This document shows positions 29,027 to 41,015 of a stretch of DNA of 64,000 bases, one piece after another. This stretch comes from Diploscapter coronatus. Lineage: Eukaryota > Nematoda > Chromadorea > Rhabditida > Rhabditidae. The stretch covers positions 11,609,249 to 11,673,248 of the forward strand of contig OZ038423.1 in NCBI GenBank assembly GCA_964036155.1, read 5' to 3'. The translations under genes and the position numbers were made by a program. Below the pieces are notes generated by a model, which had not been told where the DNA came from, searched no databases, and saw only the letters and a program-made list of their open reading frames with translations. How positions within the stretch are numbered: the stretch's first letter is position 1; every line of letters starts with the position of its first letter.

Positions 29027-30786
29027 ATGGCTACCGAAGTCGTTAGCGGACAGACCCAGACTTTTGAGGCAGAAGTACAGAGAATTGAGACACCCGTAGA
29101 AGAGTACTTCTTCGAAGGTGAGTTTTGCAAACAGCGCCATTAATTTAAACTGAACTTGTAAAAGTTTCGCAATATTGCACGTGGATAGGTCAAAGTCTAT
29201 GAACATTGATGTTAGAAATGTGTGGTGTGATGAATAGGCCTTATCAGCTATTTTTACAAGCTAGCAATGATTGATATGAGCTAAAAGGCCAAGTTTAAAA
29301 ACGAAGACCGGCTTTTCAACTTGCAAAATAAGTTTTAACTTCAGGAGCTGAGAAATTATTGGAGTTGTGGTTCGAAAGATCGTCGGGAAACGGGAAAATC
29401 GGCTCTCTTCGGGACATCCCCCGTGATGAAATCGATGCGATGCTCGACGTTGCCAGATGCAAGATACTCCACTCCAAACACGACGACAAGATCGATAGCT
29501 ACGTCTTAAGGTATGCGATAGATCCGATGACGTCATCCGAATCCTATGATGTCGTCTAAAAGTTGCAATTCATCTATAGTATCCCTAAAAATGGCTTTCA
29601 GTGAGAGCAGTCTCTTCATATCAGACAATCGTCTGATTATCAAGACCTGTGGATCCACCCGACTTCTCGCCACTGTGCCAGTCATCATACGTCTTGCTTC
29701 AGACTATGCCAATTTAGACCAAGTAACTTTCGAGGACTTTTCTAAGATTTATCATTGATCCCAGGTCCAATCGGTGTACTATTCTCGAAAGAACTTTCTG
29801 AGACCCGACCTTCAGCATCCGCTCTATAAATCCTTTGATGCTGAAGTCGCATATTTGGATCAGTTCTTTGAGGGTGAATAACTTTTTATCTCCTTTCTAA
29901 AAATTTTGATCTCTCCTCTCTAGATGGCCACGCCTATTGCCTGGGCTCTCTGAAGCAAGACCGTTGGTATCTCTACACCATGCACCGTCAGCCGAAGAAG
30001 ACTAAAATGGCTAATCGAACTCCGGTAGGAAGTTTCCGAACTTCGATTTAACTCCGAATCAACTTCAGGATCACACCTTGGAGATTCTCATGAACGACCT
30101 TGACTCGGATATTCTGCCTGTGTTCACGAAAGACGTTTGCGAGGATGGAAGAGAATGCTTTGAAGTGGGGATTTCACATATCCGGATGATAGATAAAGCC
30201 CATAATTTCAGAAATCCGGAATAACCCATCTGATTCCCAATTCTGCTATCGTACACGACGAGATGTTCGATCCGTGCGGCTACAGCATGAACGCCTTCAT
30301 GCCGGATACGGTAAGATGACGTCATCTAAAAATTCGGATCTGGTGCTGTCATGGCGTCATTTTCAGGACCAATATGCGACTATACACGTGACGCCCGAGA
30401 GCCAATTCTCATTCGCTTCGTTCGAAACGAACATCGATGCAAACTGCCTTTACAAACAGACAAAGAAAGTCGTCAATTGTTTTAGGTGAGTTCAGGAAAA
30501 AATTCTCAAACAAAAGATTTTTAGACCTGGGAAATTGCTAATGACTGTTTTCGCTAACGAAAACTCCGTGAAGGGAAAGGACGCTCAGCAGCAACTCTGG
30601 GAATGTGAATTGCCAGGATACAAGAGAACCAACGTGCAGTTTGTTAGATTAGAGGTAAAAATTAGACTCCGTCAATTTTTTTAGAGTCAACATTGAAATT
30701 TTTAGACAGAAACCCTGGTCTATGCGAATTTCGTCAGAAGAAACACAATTGATTCCGACGAAGACGACGGCGAAAGAAGCGAATAG
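29027..30786 (+). CDS. smd-1: S-adenosylmethionine decarboxylase proenzyme
   Basis: AdoMetDC makes decarboxylated SAM, the aminopropyl donor for spermidine and spermine. The proenzyme cleaves itself to generate a pyruvoyl cofactor. Ten exons: 29027..29117, 29345..29510, 29602..29722, 29765..29873, 29924..30024, 30069..30164, 30212..30310, 30367..30485, 30525..30654, 30706..30786; 370 residues. The autocleavage motif YVLSESSLF (about residues 83-91) is split by an intron yet exact. Also seen are KTCGSTRLL, the HPLYKSF region and the conserved DPCGYSMNAF. The acidic C-terminus (DSDEDDGERSE) is typical. GATTCAG abuts the ATG. Introns 2 and 7 each carry a TGACGTCA palindrome. No key residue is missing. 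Confidence 0.96.
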
Positions 30787-31813
30787 AAAAGAAAGCTAAG
30801 GAAAATGTTTGGCTCTAGAAGAAAAAACTTCGAAAATTCCATGCCCTTTTCTAATTAAGACTCGCTAAGGAGGACGACATTCTATATTGTGTATCTTTTT
30901 TTCTTTATTTTTAGGTTTCTATGTCCCGCTTGTTGACCCCGTAGGGACTTTACGTATTTTTATTTAAATTCAAATTTTATTTGAATAAAGCTTTGTGGTG
31001 TAGTAATGTCATGAATGCATTACATAAACACATCGTCATTATCATTCGGAATTTAAACGAACATATTAAGATGTTGAGATAAAAATCGAAAATAAAATAA
31101 TTGCCAGATTTGGAACTGCGTTCGACCAAAATTTTTAACTTACCAGAATCAGAATGGAATCAGGGATCGAAGTCTTGTCTCAGTACCTAACCAAACAGTG
31201 ACCGGCCTAAAGTTTCGGTCTCGAAAATCGGAATTCCGGTGATTTTGAGGGGCTAAGGCTCTGATCCGTTCTGGTCTCGTGAAAAATTTGACTTCAGATT
31301 CCCTTTTCGGTCTAATTTTTTATCTAAATTCCGGCTGATCTCAAATTCTTACTAGCAGAATCAATATTCAGAAAAAGTGCGATTTATTACTACCCAAAAT
31401 TGAATAACTTCAAACTTAGAAGTTTGGCATTTATACAACTTGTCCACGTTCACGAACAGAAGTGGACGGAAATTTCGATCATTTTTGGGTACCGAAAGTT
31501 CTAATTTTGGTTTCGAAATATTTTTGTCCATACTTTCGACTTCGATTGTGGTTTCGAATTTTTTTCAAAAGTCAAAAATCACTTTCGGTTTCAAATTTTT
31601 CAAATTCTGTCGAGCTCTTTTAATTGTAGAATCCATTCTCCTGTTTCTGAATCTCCTATAAGCTTTTGGTTCCAAGTTAATGTCAGGAATATTAGCACTG
31701 CATGAAACAGTTACATATGATTACGAAGTGAGTAGAAAATATGTTTACTGAAATGATAAAAATAATGTCATTCTATGGTAATAATATTAAGGTTAAAGCA
31801 TTTTGATTAATAA
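30787..31813. other. Convergent intergenic region with TTTCG-rich repeats
   Basis: The AdoMetDC 3' UTR has AATAAAG near 30982. From about 31100 to 31610 the DNA is built of degenerate TTCGGTYTCGAAATT-like units, a simple-repeat tract. No gene seen. Confidence 0.45.
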
Positions 31814-33748
31814 TCAGTCTTCTTCACTCTCTGCGAAATGTGCTGAATCCTTATAGCGAGATTGTGATTTGGGTACATTCGAAGTCTACAAAATTCACCT
31901 AATTCACTGTTGCTTGCAATCGACTTACTTGACTGGCAAAGACTCGATTCGAAGTAAGAGCATGCATTGCGCTCTGCAGAGAGCTATGAGCATTGTCGAG
32001 TAGCTTAGCGGCAGTTCTGGCATTTTGGCTCTGTACAATTCCAGGCAGACTGGCTATCGTCATCAAATACGTGTCGATGGAGCTGCGCAATTGATGAGCA
32101 TAGTCCTGAAAATTAATGGACTCAAAGAAAAATTGACATCCTTCACGACTTACAATGACGGAAGAGAACCAATTCTCGTATGCAGCAGGGATCTTGGCTT
32201 CTTGCAGTGTGTCGTAGAAGACAGAGATCTTCTCTCTGAATATCTGTGCCTCGAATTCGAGACGTTCACAATGAGTCTGAATTTTTGTCGATTTCCAAAG
32301 ATAGAATTGTATTGACTTACAGTGACTCCTTCCAAGAACCCAGCCGTGTTTGAGAATCGATTCAGCCAATTGGTGAGGAGTCCTTCTGCGCTGTTGACTG
32401 CAGACTGCTGCTCATCGATGGGGTGGCAGATTCTGCCGAATTCGCTCTGCATCTCCCTCTGCGACAGGTCAGCCAGTGCCATTGCTTGCAGTCGTTCGAG
32501 CATCAATCGATCCTGCTCCGCCTGTTCCCTGGCCATTCTCTCTCTGAACACTCCTCCATTCATCTATACCTTCATCAAATCCAAACCTCCTTTCCCTGAG
32601 GAACCGCATGTGCTCCTCGAATTGTCGTTTGCTTTCCTCATTTGCCTGTCGAGCCTTTTCTCGATTCTGCTGTCGAATTCTGGCCTGTTCTTCGAATTCT
32701 TCCATTTTTCTCCTGCAATTCATCTCATTCAAGTGACTGTATTCCCTCCACAAACTTACTGATGTTCCTGTCTCTGTTGCTGTTGTTTGTAATTGTGCTG
32801 CCTGAGCCATTCCTCGAACTCCCTCTTTCTCTGTTCATCCTTCTTGAGTGCATCAGCAGCAGCCTTTCTCCTCCTTTCCTGCCTGTCTCTTTCATATTTC
32901 TGCTCATCTCTCTGCATCTGCCTCCTGTATTCCTCATCACGTTTCTGTCTGTCAGCCCTTGCATCAGCTTCCAATTTCTTCATTTTCTCTTCGTGTCTCC
33001 TGTCATCTTCCCTCTGCGACTTCCTGTACTCATCCAGCATTTTCCTGTCATTTTCAGTCTGTCTCTCCAGAGCAGCCAGCTCCTTCTGCTTCTCCTTGAG
33101 TTCCTTCTGATTCCTCTCCAACTGCTTTTGGTGTTGTTTTTCCTCCCGTTCATATCTGAACATTTCAATCGATTCAAGTCAATCGAATAATTCGTACCTT
33201 TCCTGATTGCTCTTCTGGACTTGCTCATAAGTATTTCTAGCGTTTTCCGCGAAACTACTGAGCATGGCATCTCGCTCCCTTTGATTTCTTGCCTTATTCA
33301 TCTGCAAAATTGTTGGTAGAAATTATTTTGATGCCGAGGAAAATCGACCTCGAAATTTCGATTCATCTCGTTCTTCAAGCTTTTGCTCTCGAGTTCATTC
33401 TTGCGTCGTTCATTTTCGCACTACAATAAGACAATCAAATGAGGTTATAAATATTTTCAATGACTTACTCTTGCCATTTCCAGTTCATGTTCTCGTCTCA
33501 TGGCATCCAATCGTTCCTGATAAAGTCTCTCCTCTTCTTCATCGTTTCGACCACTGCCTGAAAACGATACAAGCACTTCGATGATAATGCAGAAAGTATG
33601 TACCTGGAAGAACAAATGTTCCTCTGCCTTTGCCATTATTACCACGTTTGCAACAAAGATAATACGCAAAGAAGACAAAAAATATAGCCAAACCATAGTT
33701 CCATAATTCTGTATTGTTCTCAAGTATTTGTCTCAAATCATCGAGCAT
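31814..33748 (-). CDS. Unrecognised membrane-anchored coiled-coil protein
   Basis: I do not recognise the family. Ten exons, complement of 33604..33748, 33469..33557, 33349..33420, 33198..33301, 32760..33155, 32587..32712, 32321..32543, 32154..32276, 31929..32105 and 31814..31885, give 508 residues. After MLDDLRQILENN comes one membrane span at about 19-32 (LAIFFVFFAYYLCC), then a basic linker. A long Glu/Lys/Arg/Gln-rich coiled coil fills about 53-340 (QKELKEKQKELAALERQ, RRKAAADALKKDEQRKRE, QHNYKQQQQRQEHQ). A less charged helical region follows (LLTNWLNRFSNTAGF, SSIDTYLMTIASLPGIV) and a C-tail ending HFAESEED. No signal peptide precedes the span, so it is probably a signal anchor. Splice phases all agree. 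The large exon's antisense frames are shadows. Confidence 0.7.
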
Positions 33749-34615
33749 ATCCTAAAATGCGAAAGTTAAAGAATAAAACAAATAGAATTTATGTCACTAC
33801 GCATCATAGTTAATCTTAGTATGTCATTGCGCACTAACTGTTAAACTAGAGTATTTCTAAAAAAGGATCACTTTAAAACCTAACTTTCTATGAAGACGTC
33901 TCATTGAAATGAGCAAAATTACACCAGTTTTAGTTTTAATTAAGCGAATTTTCATCATCAAACTAGAGATAGCAAATATATTCAAGGAAGTCAGTGAAGA
34001 TTAGAAAATACGTTCAACTAGTTTGCGATTTTATTTGAATCTATCCTGCTTTACCTTATCCTCTACCCTACCCTGCCTTACCTATCTACCCCTATCTTAT
34101 TTCTTTTCTATAATATCTTAAAATTTCGATTGCAACTTGCATAATCATACCACATTAGTGGTGGTTTGATGCAAGCCATTTTACCATGCTTGGAATGTCT
34201 AAAAACCTGTGACAGAATGACGTGTAGTCTACTCGATACATGATTCCTTCTATGGCGTTATTACCTTGGTGCGTAGTGACCGCTCCCCAAACAAATAGAT
34301 TATTAAGGAGAAAAAGTTAACGATACTAATGCATTCAATAGGATTTTTACCGCTCTAGTGCTAACCATCTTTTCTCCAAAGTTGCAAAATTTTGCAAGTG
34401 TCCTTCAAAGTGGAGGTTCATGAAGTCATTATCAAATTCGATGAGTCATTCATAGAAATGGACTTTTGTCAAAAAATTATATCAGAAAGTGCGCGTACAC
34501 TCATGACAATAATCACCGGTGTGAAAGTAAACATTTTGTTTGTTTAGTTGATCGGTTTTGGCTAATTCATTCGGTCAAAAATTATTTGAATTTTATTTTT
34601 TTCTTTACGAATGTC
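33749..34615. other. Intergenic region with a CTACC-rich tract
   Basis: Upstream region of the coiled-coil gene. A pyrimidine-rich simple sequence (CTATCCTGC, CTACCCTACC units) lies at about 34041..34100. No coding support. Confidence 0.4.
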
Positions 34616-34857
34616 TCAGTTATACTGAATTTTATTATTTAAAGTGAGAAACTGCTGAAAATTATGATTATTGCAAAACCATTTGCGGTCCCTACTTCAG
34701 GGATAGCTGGAAGAGGAATAGAAGGAGAAGGATCAGAAGGCGGTACGGAACATTGCGGAAATGATGTTTGTTTGACTATTTCTCGAAATTCCTTAGGTTC
34801 GCTAGAAGTGTGATAGCCAACTAGATCAATATTATCGAGTTTAGTAGGTGGTGTCAT
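34616..34857 (-). CDS. Small hypothetical protein, weakly supported
   Basis: Exons complement of 34696..34857 and 34616..34654 around a 41-bp intron with good borders (GAA|GTAGGG ... TTTTCAG) give 66 residues. The protein is Pro/Ser-rich (SVPPSDPSPSIPLPAIPE) and starts MTPPTKLDNIDLVGYHTSS. If the intron is retained, the frame instead ends in a hydrophobic stretch, FAIIIIFSSFSL. I know no homologous family. Support is only the open frame, codon character and intron size. Confidence 0.3.
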
Positions 34858-36890
34858 TAAAAATATCAAAAGTAAGATATCTGCAAATATTAAGCTTTAG
34901 AGTGATCATAAATTTTGAAACGTTCTTGAATTTGTTAAAGTGAAAATTCGCGTTGAATATTGTGAAATAAATTGCGATAGCTGAAAAGAGGGAGTAAGAA
35001 AAGAGCGCAGCAAAAGAGAAAAAAGGGCTAACATCGCTCATCATGCCCAACGAAATGAAAATAGGGGTACAATGCAAAAGATAAACTTGTCGCTAATGCC
35101 AAAATAAAACTGTCGATATTTGTGGGGGGATGCTAAAAGCGACCAAGAAAAAAGGAATTCATAAATTTGGATAATTTCAGCAATTGTTTTGCAATTTGAC
35201 AGTTTTCTATTGAAAAGCTATTGCGTTTGTATTGGAATGAATTGCTCGTATCAAATGCCGGTGAAATGTTTCAATCAAAGCCTGTCGCCGTACCTCTGCA
35301 TGTTTCGAAGGATTCGAATCGTCCAGCTTTCCTCCTTCTCTCTTACCCTCTTCTCTTCTTATTTTCTCGTCTGCAGGCCAAGACCGATTTCTCGTCCCCT
35401 CGTTCACAATTCCAAGCACTGCACCATTTATTCTCCTTCCACGTGGGCAACGTCTTTACAATAAATCCCTAAAAACCGCGTACGAAAAGAAAGAATGAGC
35501 GTGTCTGCGTGTCTAGCCTGTTCTTTGACCCTGGCCGAGACTAGAGATTATCGATTGTTCTTCCCTGATTTCTGTTGTATATATTTCATTAGTATCTTGT
35601 ACTTTTCTTTCGATAATTACTTCGTTTTTTCTTTAACTATTTTACCATTCGGTAATTGGAATGGTGATTAACGATATCAGCCACAACTCTGACTCGCATT
35701 TTTTCTTTTCTCTCATTTTTATCATCGATTCTCTTCGGATTCCATGTTTTTTCATTATTTTTTGCAAAAATTCTTTGAAAATTTTAGTTTTCAGGTCAAA
35801 TCGATGAAGTTTGGCTAGCAGAGATGGACGCAAGGGTGGGCCGGAATCCCGACGGTTTCAAGCGATTTTTTTCATTCCGGCTCCGCAAATTTTAAAATTC
35901 CATTCTGGCTCATCCTTGATGGATGATTTAACAAAATAAAGATCTAGAAATTCAATGCAATACTTTGGGCTACTTTTCAAAAATGCTTGGGCAAAATTAG
36001 AATACAAAAGAAAAGGAAGCAGAAATATTATTCGATTTTGGGTCTAAAACTTGAGGTCACGAAGAGCTACTTCTATAGCAACGCTGGTAGGAAAATGAAC
36101 AATCAGGGTGTTGTAAATGATCAGATTGATCAACTATCACTAATTAGTAGAGCTATTGTAATTTTCCAAGTTTTTTACAAGAAGATAAAAATGTTCACAA
36201 ACGAATCGAGAAAAATAAACGAGTGTCGAATGTGTCGGCCGCATTTGAAAAGGAACGTTGTTGTTTATTCCTGTAAATGGGGCGCAAAACTTGTAAAGGA
36301 GTTGGTCACGGGATGTAATAAAAATTTTGAATGAAAAAGGGTGTCTTGAGGAGTCAAGAGAAATTTTCCAATGCGTTGCTCGAAGTTTTTGAAGCTTTGC
36401 GATGCGGTATGATTTTTTGCACTCCGCCAGCATCCCTGAAAAGTAGTCGGTCATTGCCAACTATGGACCTGTTACAAAGAAATAAAATTACCATTTCCAG
36501 ATGATATTTTGTCGTTTTGCATTCCGCACTTTTGGAATCTTACAAAGCCTATCTTCCCAAAAATTATAGCATGCCCTCATTTTCTGAGGTGAGTAGTGGA
36601 TTCCCGATTATCGATTTTTCAAGATGGTTATTTTTGTCTTTTGCTTTCTTTGTCCTTTTCTTTTCTATGTCCTCTTCTCTTTCTCCTATCTCTGGTTTTT
36701 CTCTTTCTCCATCCTCTCTTCTTTTCTGGCTGTCTATAATTCGTGTACTTTATACCTTTACTTATCCTCTTGGCTATTTTCGTATTTTGAGGCTAGGAAA
36801 TTTTTATTTTTCACTCGCAATCCATGCCCGTACGTCATTCTAGATCTAACATTACATAATTTTCTAGAACTCTCAAAAATCTACAGAGCA
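34858..36890. other. Intergenic region upstream of TMEM41
   Basis: Two kilobases without a supported gene. Pyrimidine-rich stretches at about 35320..35360 and 36620..36800 create leucine/serine-rich spurious frames. CCGGAAT...ATTCCGG repeats occur near 35840..35880. Confidence 0.4.
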
Positions 36891-38398
36891 ATGATTCCAA
36901 GTTGGATTTCAAAGGTATTGATTTTATCGATTCTTATCTCGTTACCAAAAAGTTCATCCTCAGAGCTTCACGCACTACGACAGCGCGAATCGGCTGTGTG
37001 GGTTGCTTTTCACCTGGTTTTTGTCGACATCATTCCTTTACTTAGTCTGGTAAGTGATTTAAACGGACTTAAAAAAGATAAAGTATGAAATAGCATTGAA
37101 GATCAAAATTTTCACAATATCTTTTAACCTATTTTGATCATTTTTATTATGGTAAAGGTTTTTCATAAAAAATGTGCATATTTTAGTGAAAATTGGCTCT
37201 TTATTTCAGGAGCCACGGGCCTCAGCCTGAAGGACTCGAGAAAAAACCGACTTTTCCACGGGATGCCGAAGATTTGAAAGAGCTCGCTATCATTCTGGCC
37301 CATTACAGGTTGAAATTCACAATTTTCAAGAAAAAATTAATAAAATGTTCAGGGATGATCACTACCTCTACATTCTGGTGCTATTTTCACTCGCTTACCT
37401 CTACAAACAGACTTTCGCTATACCGGGATCTTTTTTTATGGTATGCTTTAAAGAGATTAAATGTCGTATCTCATCCATTTTAAGAGACTATCCTTCAGTA
37501 TGTGATTCCAGAATCTGCTTTCGGGCGCACTTTTCGGGGCGTGGCTTGGCTCGACGATTTCCTGCTCGCTTACTGTAGTCGGATCGTCGTTCTGCTTCCT
37601 GCTCTCCTCGCTATTTGCCGGCCCGATCATCGAACGCAATTTGGCTTCACGGTTAAAGGAATTGAGACGAAAGGTAGGAAAATGAAATTTTCTTTAAAAA
37701 CTTTAAAACAAAAAACATTCTTTCTTGATGAATTTCTATAAAAAAAAGAAGCAAATCCTTGAAAATTCGATCGAATTTAGAAATATCAGATAAATCTTCA
37801 GATTTCCACCCAGAAGCATCGAATGTTCGCATTTCTGCTCGGCGCGAGGATTTTCCCGTTCACCCCACACTGGCTCCTTAACATCTGCAGTCCGTTCGCG
37901 GGAATTCACCTCTCCATGCACGCCGCTACGATTGGAATCGGTAACCTTCTACCTGAATTATTCTATTTGTCTTTTGAAAGAAAAAAGCTGCTCTTCATCC
38001 ATCCAAAATGGAATATTTTATGATAAAAACACAGCGCCTTTCTCTATCTCAAAGATATAATTCTATCATAAGCAAATACTTATACTTATCTTCACCAATA
38101 TAAGAACATTCATTATTTTATATGATGTCATTTTATCATTAAAAAGAGCTGATCTTCATTAAAAAATGCACAACATTCTCGAGCTTCAGGCCTCATACCG
38201 TACAACGTGCTGTGCGTTCGAGCTGGTCGAGTTCTGTCGGAATTCAAATCTGCGCGTGACGTCCTCGATCCGTCGACGCTCTTGGAATTGGCGCTGCTGA
38301 CACTGCTTCTATTTGCCATAGCCATGTATGGCAAGAAATGCCAATCTGCAGACAAATTAATCGAAATTGAACCCCTCGAATCTGTGCATGCAGAGTGA
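36891..38398 (+). CDS. tmem-41: TMEM41-family VTT-domain membrane protein
   Basis: TMEM41B-type proteins are ER lipid scramblases of the DedA/VTT superfamily, needed for autophagosome formation and lipid mobilisation. Seven exons: 36891..36914, 36964..37049, 37210..37308, 37353..37440, 37512..37673, 37802..37940, 38190..38398; 268 residues. Seen are a first TM (LLFTWFLSTSFLYLVW), FPRDAEDLKELAIILAHYR, the signature YLYKQTFAIPGS, NLLSGALFGAW, a Gly-Ser re-entrant-like segment SLTVVGSSFCFLLSS, GARIFPFTPHWLLNI, and GLIPYNVLCVRAGRVL. The last TM is followed by a short acidic tail. The first exon is only eight codons; it was chosen because phase and an acceptor four bases before the ATG (CTACAG) agree. 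The DedA core has no visible breaks. Confidence 0.9.
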
Positions 38399-39650
38399 TC
38401 TCTTGAAAGGCGTCATATTTTAAGACGACGTCACTAAATGATGATATCGTTAGAATTATTTAATAATAATGTCATGGCGTTATGACTTCAAAAATGTTTA
38501 TTGACGTCATCACTCGATCAGTTTAAAAGACGTCATTCCCCAATCTCTCTCCGAAATAGTTCAAAATAGCCTTTATTTATTGGTCAAGTGACCTTATTTT
38601 TAATTATCAGATCAGACAGGGTTAAACGAAATACGAGTATCAATTCGAATGAGGTTTTGTGATATGATCATAAATTGCAACAATTATAACGGATTACTGT
38701 GATTCTAAGGATGATAAATGATTTTTGACAGAAAATGACATGGAATTGCTTGATTTGGCTAAGTGATAAGGCACAGTCGTGTTAACTTAAGGCTATGCTT
38801 AACAATAAAACACGCTATTTTTACACGAAATATGGAATTAAAGCTGTCCCTGTTTTTCAATCAAATTGATCATTGAGAGCCAAATTGTATGGAGTATCTT
38901 TTCCTCTCTTTTCGAGCACTACTGTATGCAACGAGAGGATAGCTTGTAATATATAGTTTTAGCAAAAGCAAGAATAGCTGAATACTCAAACTGCAGTTTA
39001 TGAATTTTAACGACAGGCCGACGCTCTAGCCACTCAACCGAAGGTGATACGAGTGTAAGGCTGTGCCGTCGAGTGGTCTTCACTCGAGGGAATTTCTTTT
39101 CTTCTCCCCATTTCGCATGCTCTAGCTTAGCGATGGAGAGCCTTCATAGTACAGAAAAACGATACCATACGGTTTGACTTCCCAATGAACAATTGGATTG
39201 AAATACGGGGTATTTAAATTAAATAGGGTTTAGATTTAAATATGCACTCTTCTTAACCGCCTAAATCCAAACTTTCTTCTATGGTGAAGATTGACATTAT
39301 TGAGATAAGCAATTCTCTGAAACTTAATTTCTACACGAATATTTAAACTTGAATTAAACCTTCTGAGTTTTCCTAAGCCTGCGCCTTGTTAGCAATTGTA
39401 CTGGGCTTGCTAAAACTCATAATTTTCCGGTAATATTAAATTCTCTTACATGACAAACAGTAATGTCCATGTTTATTAATCCTTCCGTGCGTGGTTTTCA
39501 GGAAAGTTACCTAAAAATGTGTTAATTTCAGAAAACAAATCTACCTTACCGAATAAGTCCCCTTCCCATCGGCCTTAGCGTTAGCGGCCGTGCATCCTAA
39601 TAGCCGGCATTTTTTACTCGCCGATAAAATCGTTTCTCCCGAAGACGATG
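38399..39650. other. Intergenic region with TGACGTCA site and a repeat copy
   Basis: 3' flanks of TMEM41 and the secreted-protein gene. It contains several GACGTC motifs, one perfect TGACGTCA (38502..38509), and the dispersed repeat at 39010..39235. No gene otherwise. Confidence 0.45.
39010..39235. mobile_element. Shorter copy of the dispersed repeat found in TFB1M intron 1
   Basis: Aligns with both ends of 23740..24680 and lacks about 400 bp of its middle. It is uninterrupted where the other copy carries the MITE (around CGCTCTAGCCACTC, 39030), so it serves as the empty site. On the minus strand GGTTGAGTGGCTAGAGCG looks like a tRNA D-arm. Confidence 0.5.
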
Positions 39651-41015
39651 CTAATACTGAGCCAAGACAATCCTAAATGGCGTCTTATGAGTATCAGAAA
39701 GCGTCAAGAGGTGTCGTACTTGATTATAATACGTTACAAATGGAGGCGATTCTTCTATTACAGGCTCTCTGGCTATCGAAAGGTAGGTCTGCTCAGATTC
39801 CGAGGCTACCGGCGAACTTTCGACCTAAGAGATACGTGAAATTAAAGAATTTTTAGATGGTCTAACCTGAATTTGACTCTCTGCATTAGTAATATCATTT
39901 TCGATAGATCTAATGATAGCATCTCCGATCTCATTAGAAGAGGAATTAACGCTAGCCACTGCTGCCTTATAATTATCCAATGTAGTCTCCATTTGACTTG
40001 GTGTCAAAGTGGGCGGAGCCTCGATAGGGTCGATCTAATTCATTTTTTCTACATTAGAAAAAATCGATTTGCATACGTCAATCCGATTTTCTGAAGGCTG
40101 AACTTGTTGAATGTTGGCACCAGATTGGAGATTTTGAGGGGCATATGGGGCGGTCTTAAAATAGAAAGCTGATCTTCATGAAATTTTCATTTTTTAGTTT
40201 GACCTCTTGATAGGCCTGGAGTTCAACTCGGTTCGACTTATCGTTCGGTCGAGTTTTGGTATCACGATAAACTTGACCGGGAGGTTTGATAGAGTATGTT
40301 TCTTGACGGGGCTTCTGGTCGACGTTCTGCTGAACCTGAGTTTTTCCCTTAAAAATCATAATTTTAAGTTTCCAACTCTGAAGGATTGATAAGTCTGAGG
40401 AGTTATGGGTCTCTGAGCAGCGGGACTTTGGAACGGATTGGGAGGAGGCGGAGCGGCCTGGAAAGTGGACGGAGCGGCCTGGAAAGTGGACGGAGCGGCT
40501 TGGAAAATGGACGGAGCCACGGGCAAAGGGGGCGGGGCCACGGGCAAAGGAGGCGGAGCTATTGGCAAATTCGAGGCATATTGAGCATGACTTTGAGATG
40601 AATAGGATGGACCTTGAGCATAATTTGAATATCCCTGAAATGCTATTCTTGCAAAAAATAAGGAGCTAACGACATGCCACTGAACTATTATGCGATTAAA
40701 AATAACTTACACTTTGTGAAGAGGCAGGCTGTTGATAGGAATATTGCCCAGAATAATAGGAGCTCTGACTTTGTTGAGGCTGATAGGATTGGTAGGATTG
40801 GTAGCTGGGCTGAACTTGAACAGGTGCGGACGCGGGTGCGGGTGCTGGGCAGGGGCATCGACTACATCCGCATGATGATGATGAGCTGCCTCCTAGGAAT
40901 TAGCATAAAATACCAACTTTTAGATTATTTCATTTGTACCTCCTGGTAAGCATCCTCTCACTTCGTAGAACACAATCGATAGAGTTAGAAGAATTGCATT
41001 CAATCGTATGATCAT
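39651..41015 (-). CDS. Secreted Pro/Gln/Ala-rich protein
   Basis: No known domain seen. Seven exons, complement of 40940..41015, 40711..40892, 40377..40634, 40204..40335, 40077..40154, 39867..40034 and 39651..39824, give about 355 residues. A signal peptide (MIIRLNAILLTLSIVFYEVRG) is followed by a Cys-containing patch (SSCGCSRCPCPAPAP), a Tyr/Gln/Ser-rich tract (SYQSYQSYQPQQSQSSYY) and Pro-rich repeats, including three 7-residue APSxFQA units. A more helical C-terminal part follows (TPSQMETTLDNYKAAVASVN). The composition suggests an extracellular-matrix, cuticle or mucus-type protein. The 41-bp intron at 40336..40376 uses the acceptor ACTCAG because the nearer AAG would leave 29 bp. The last exon may instead be spliced again (CAA|GTACGA), moving the stop to about 39597. 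Confidence 0.65.

Noticed and set aside
32642..33190. Leu/Ser-rich plus-strand frame
   Set aside because: Antisense of the Glu/Lys/Arg-rich coiled-coil exon, a known artefact of repetitive coiled-coil codons.
36517..37088. Hydrophobic plus-strand frames before and over TMEM41 exon 2
   Set aside because: Built from a pyrimidine-rich tract; the frame over exon 2 is shifted from the one that keeps TMEM41 phase and alignment.
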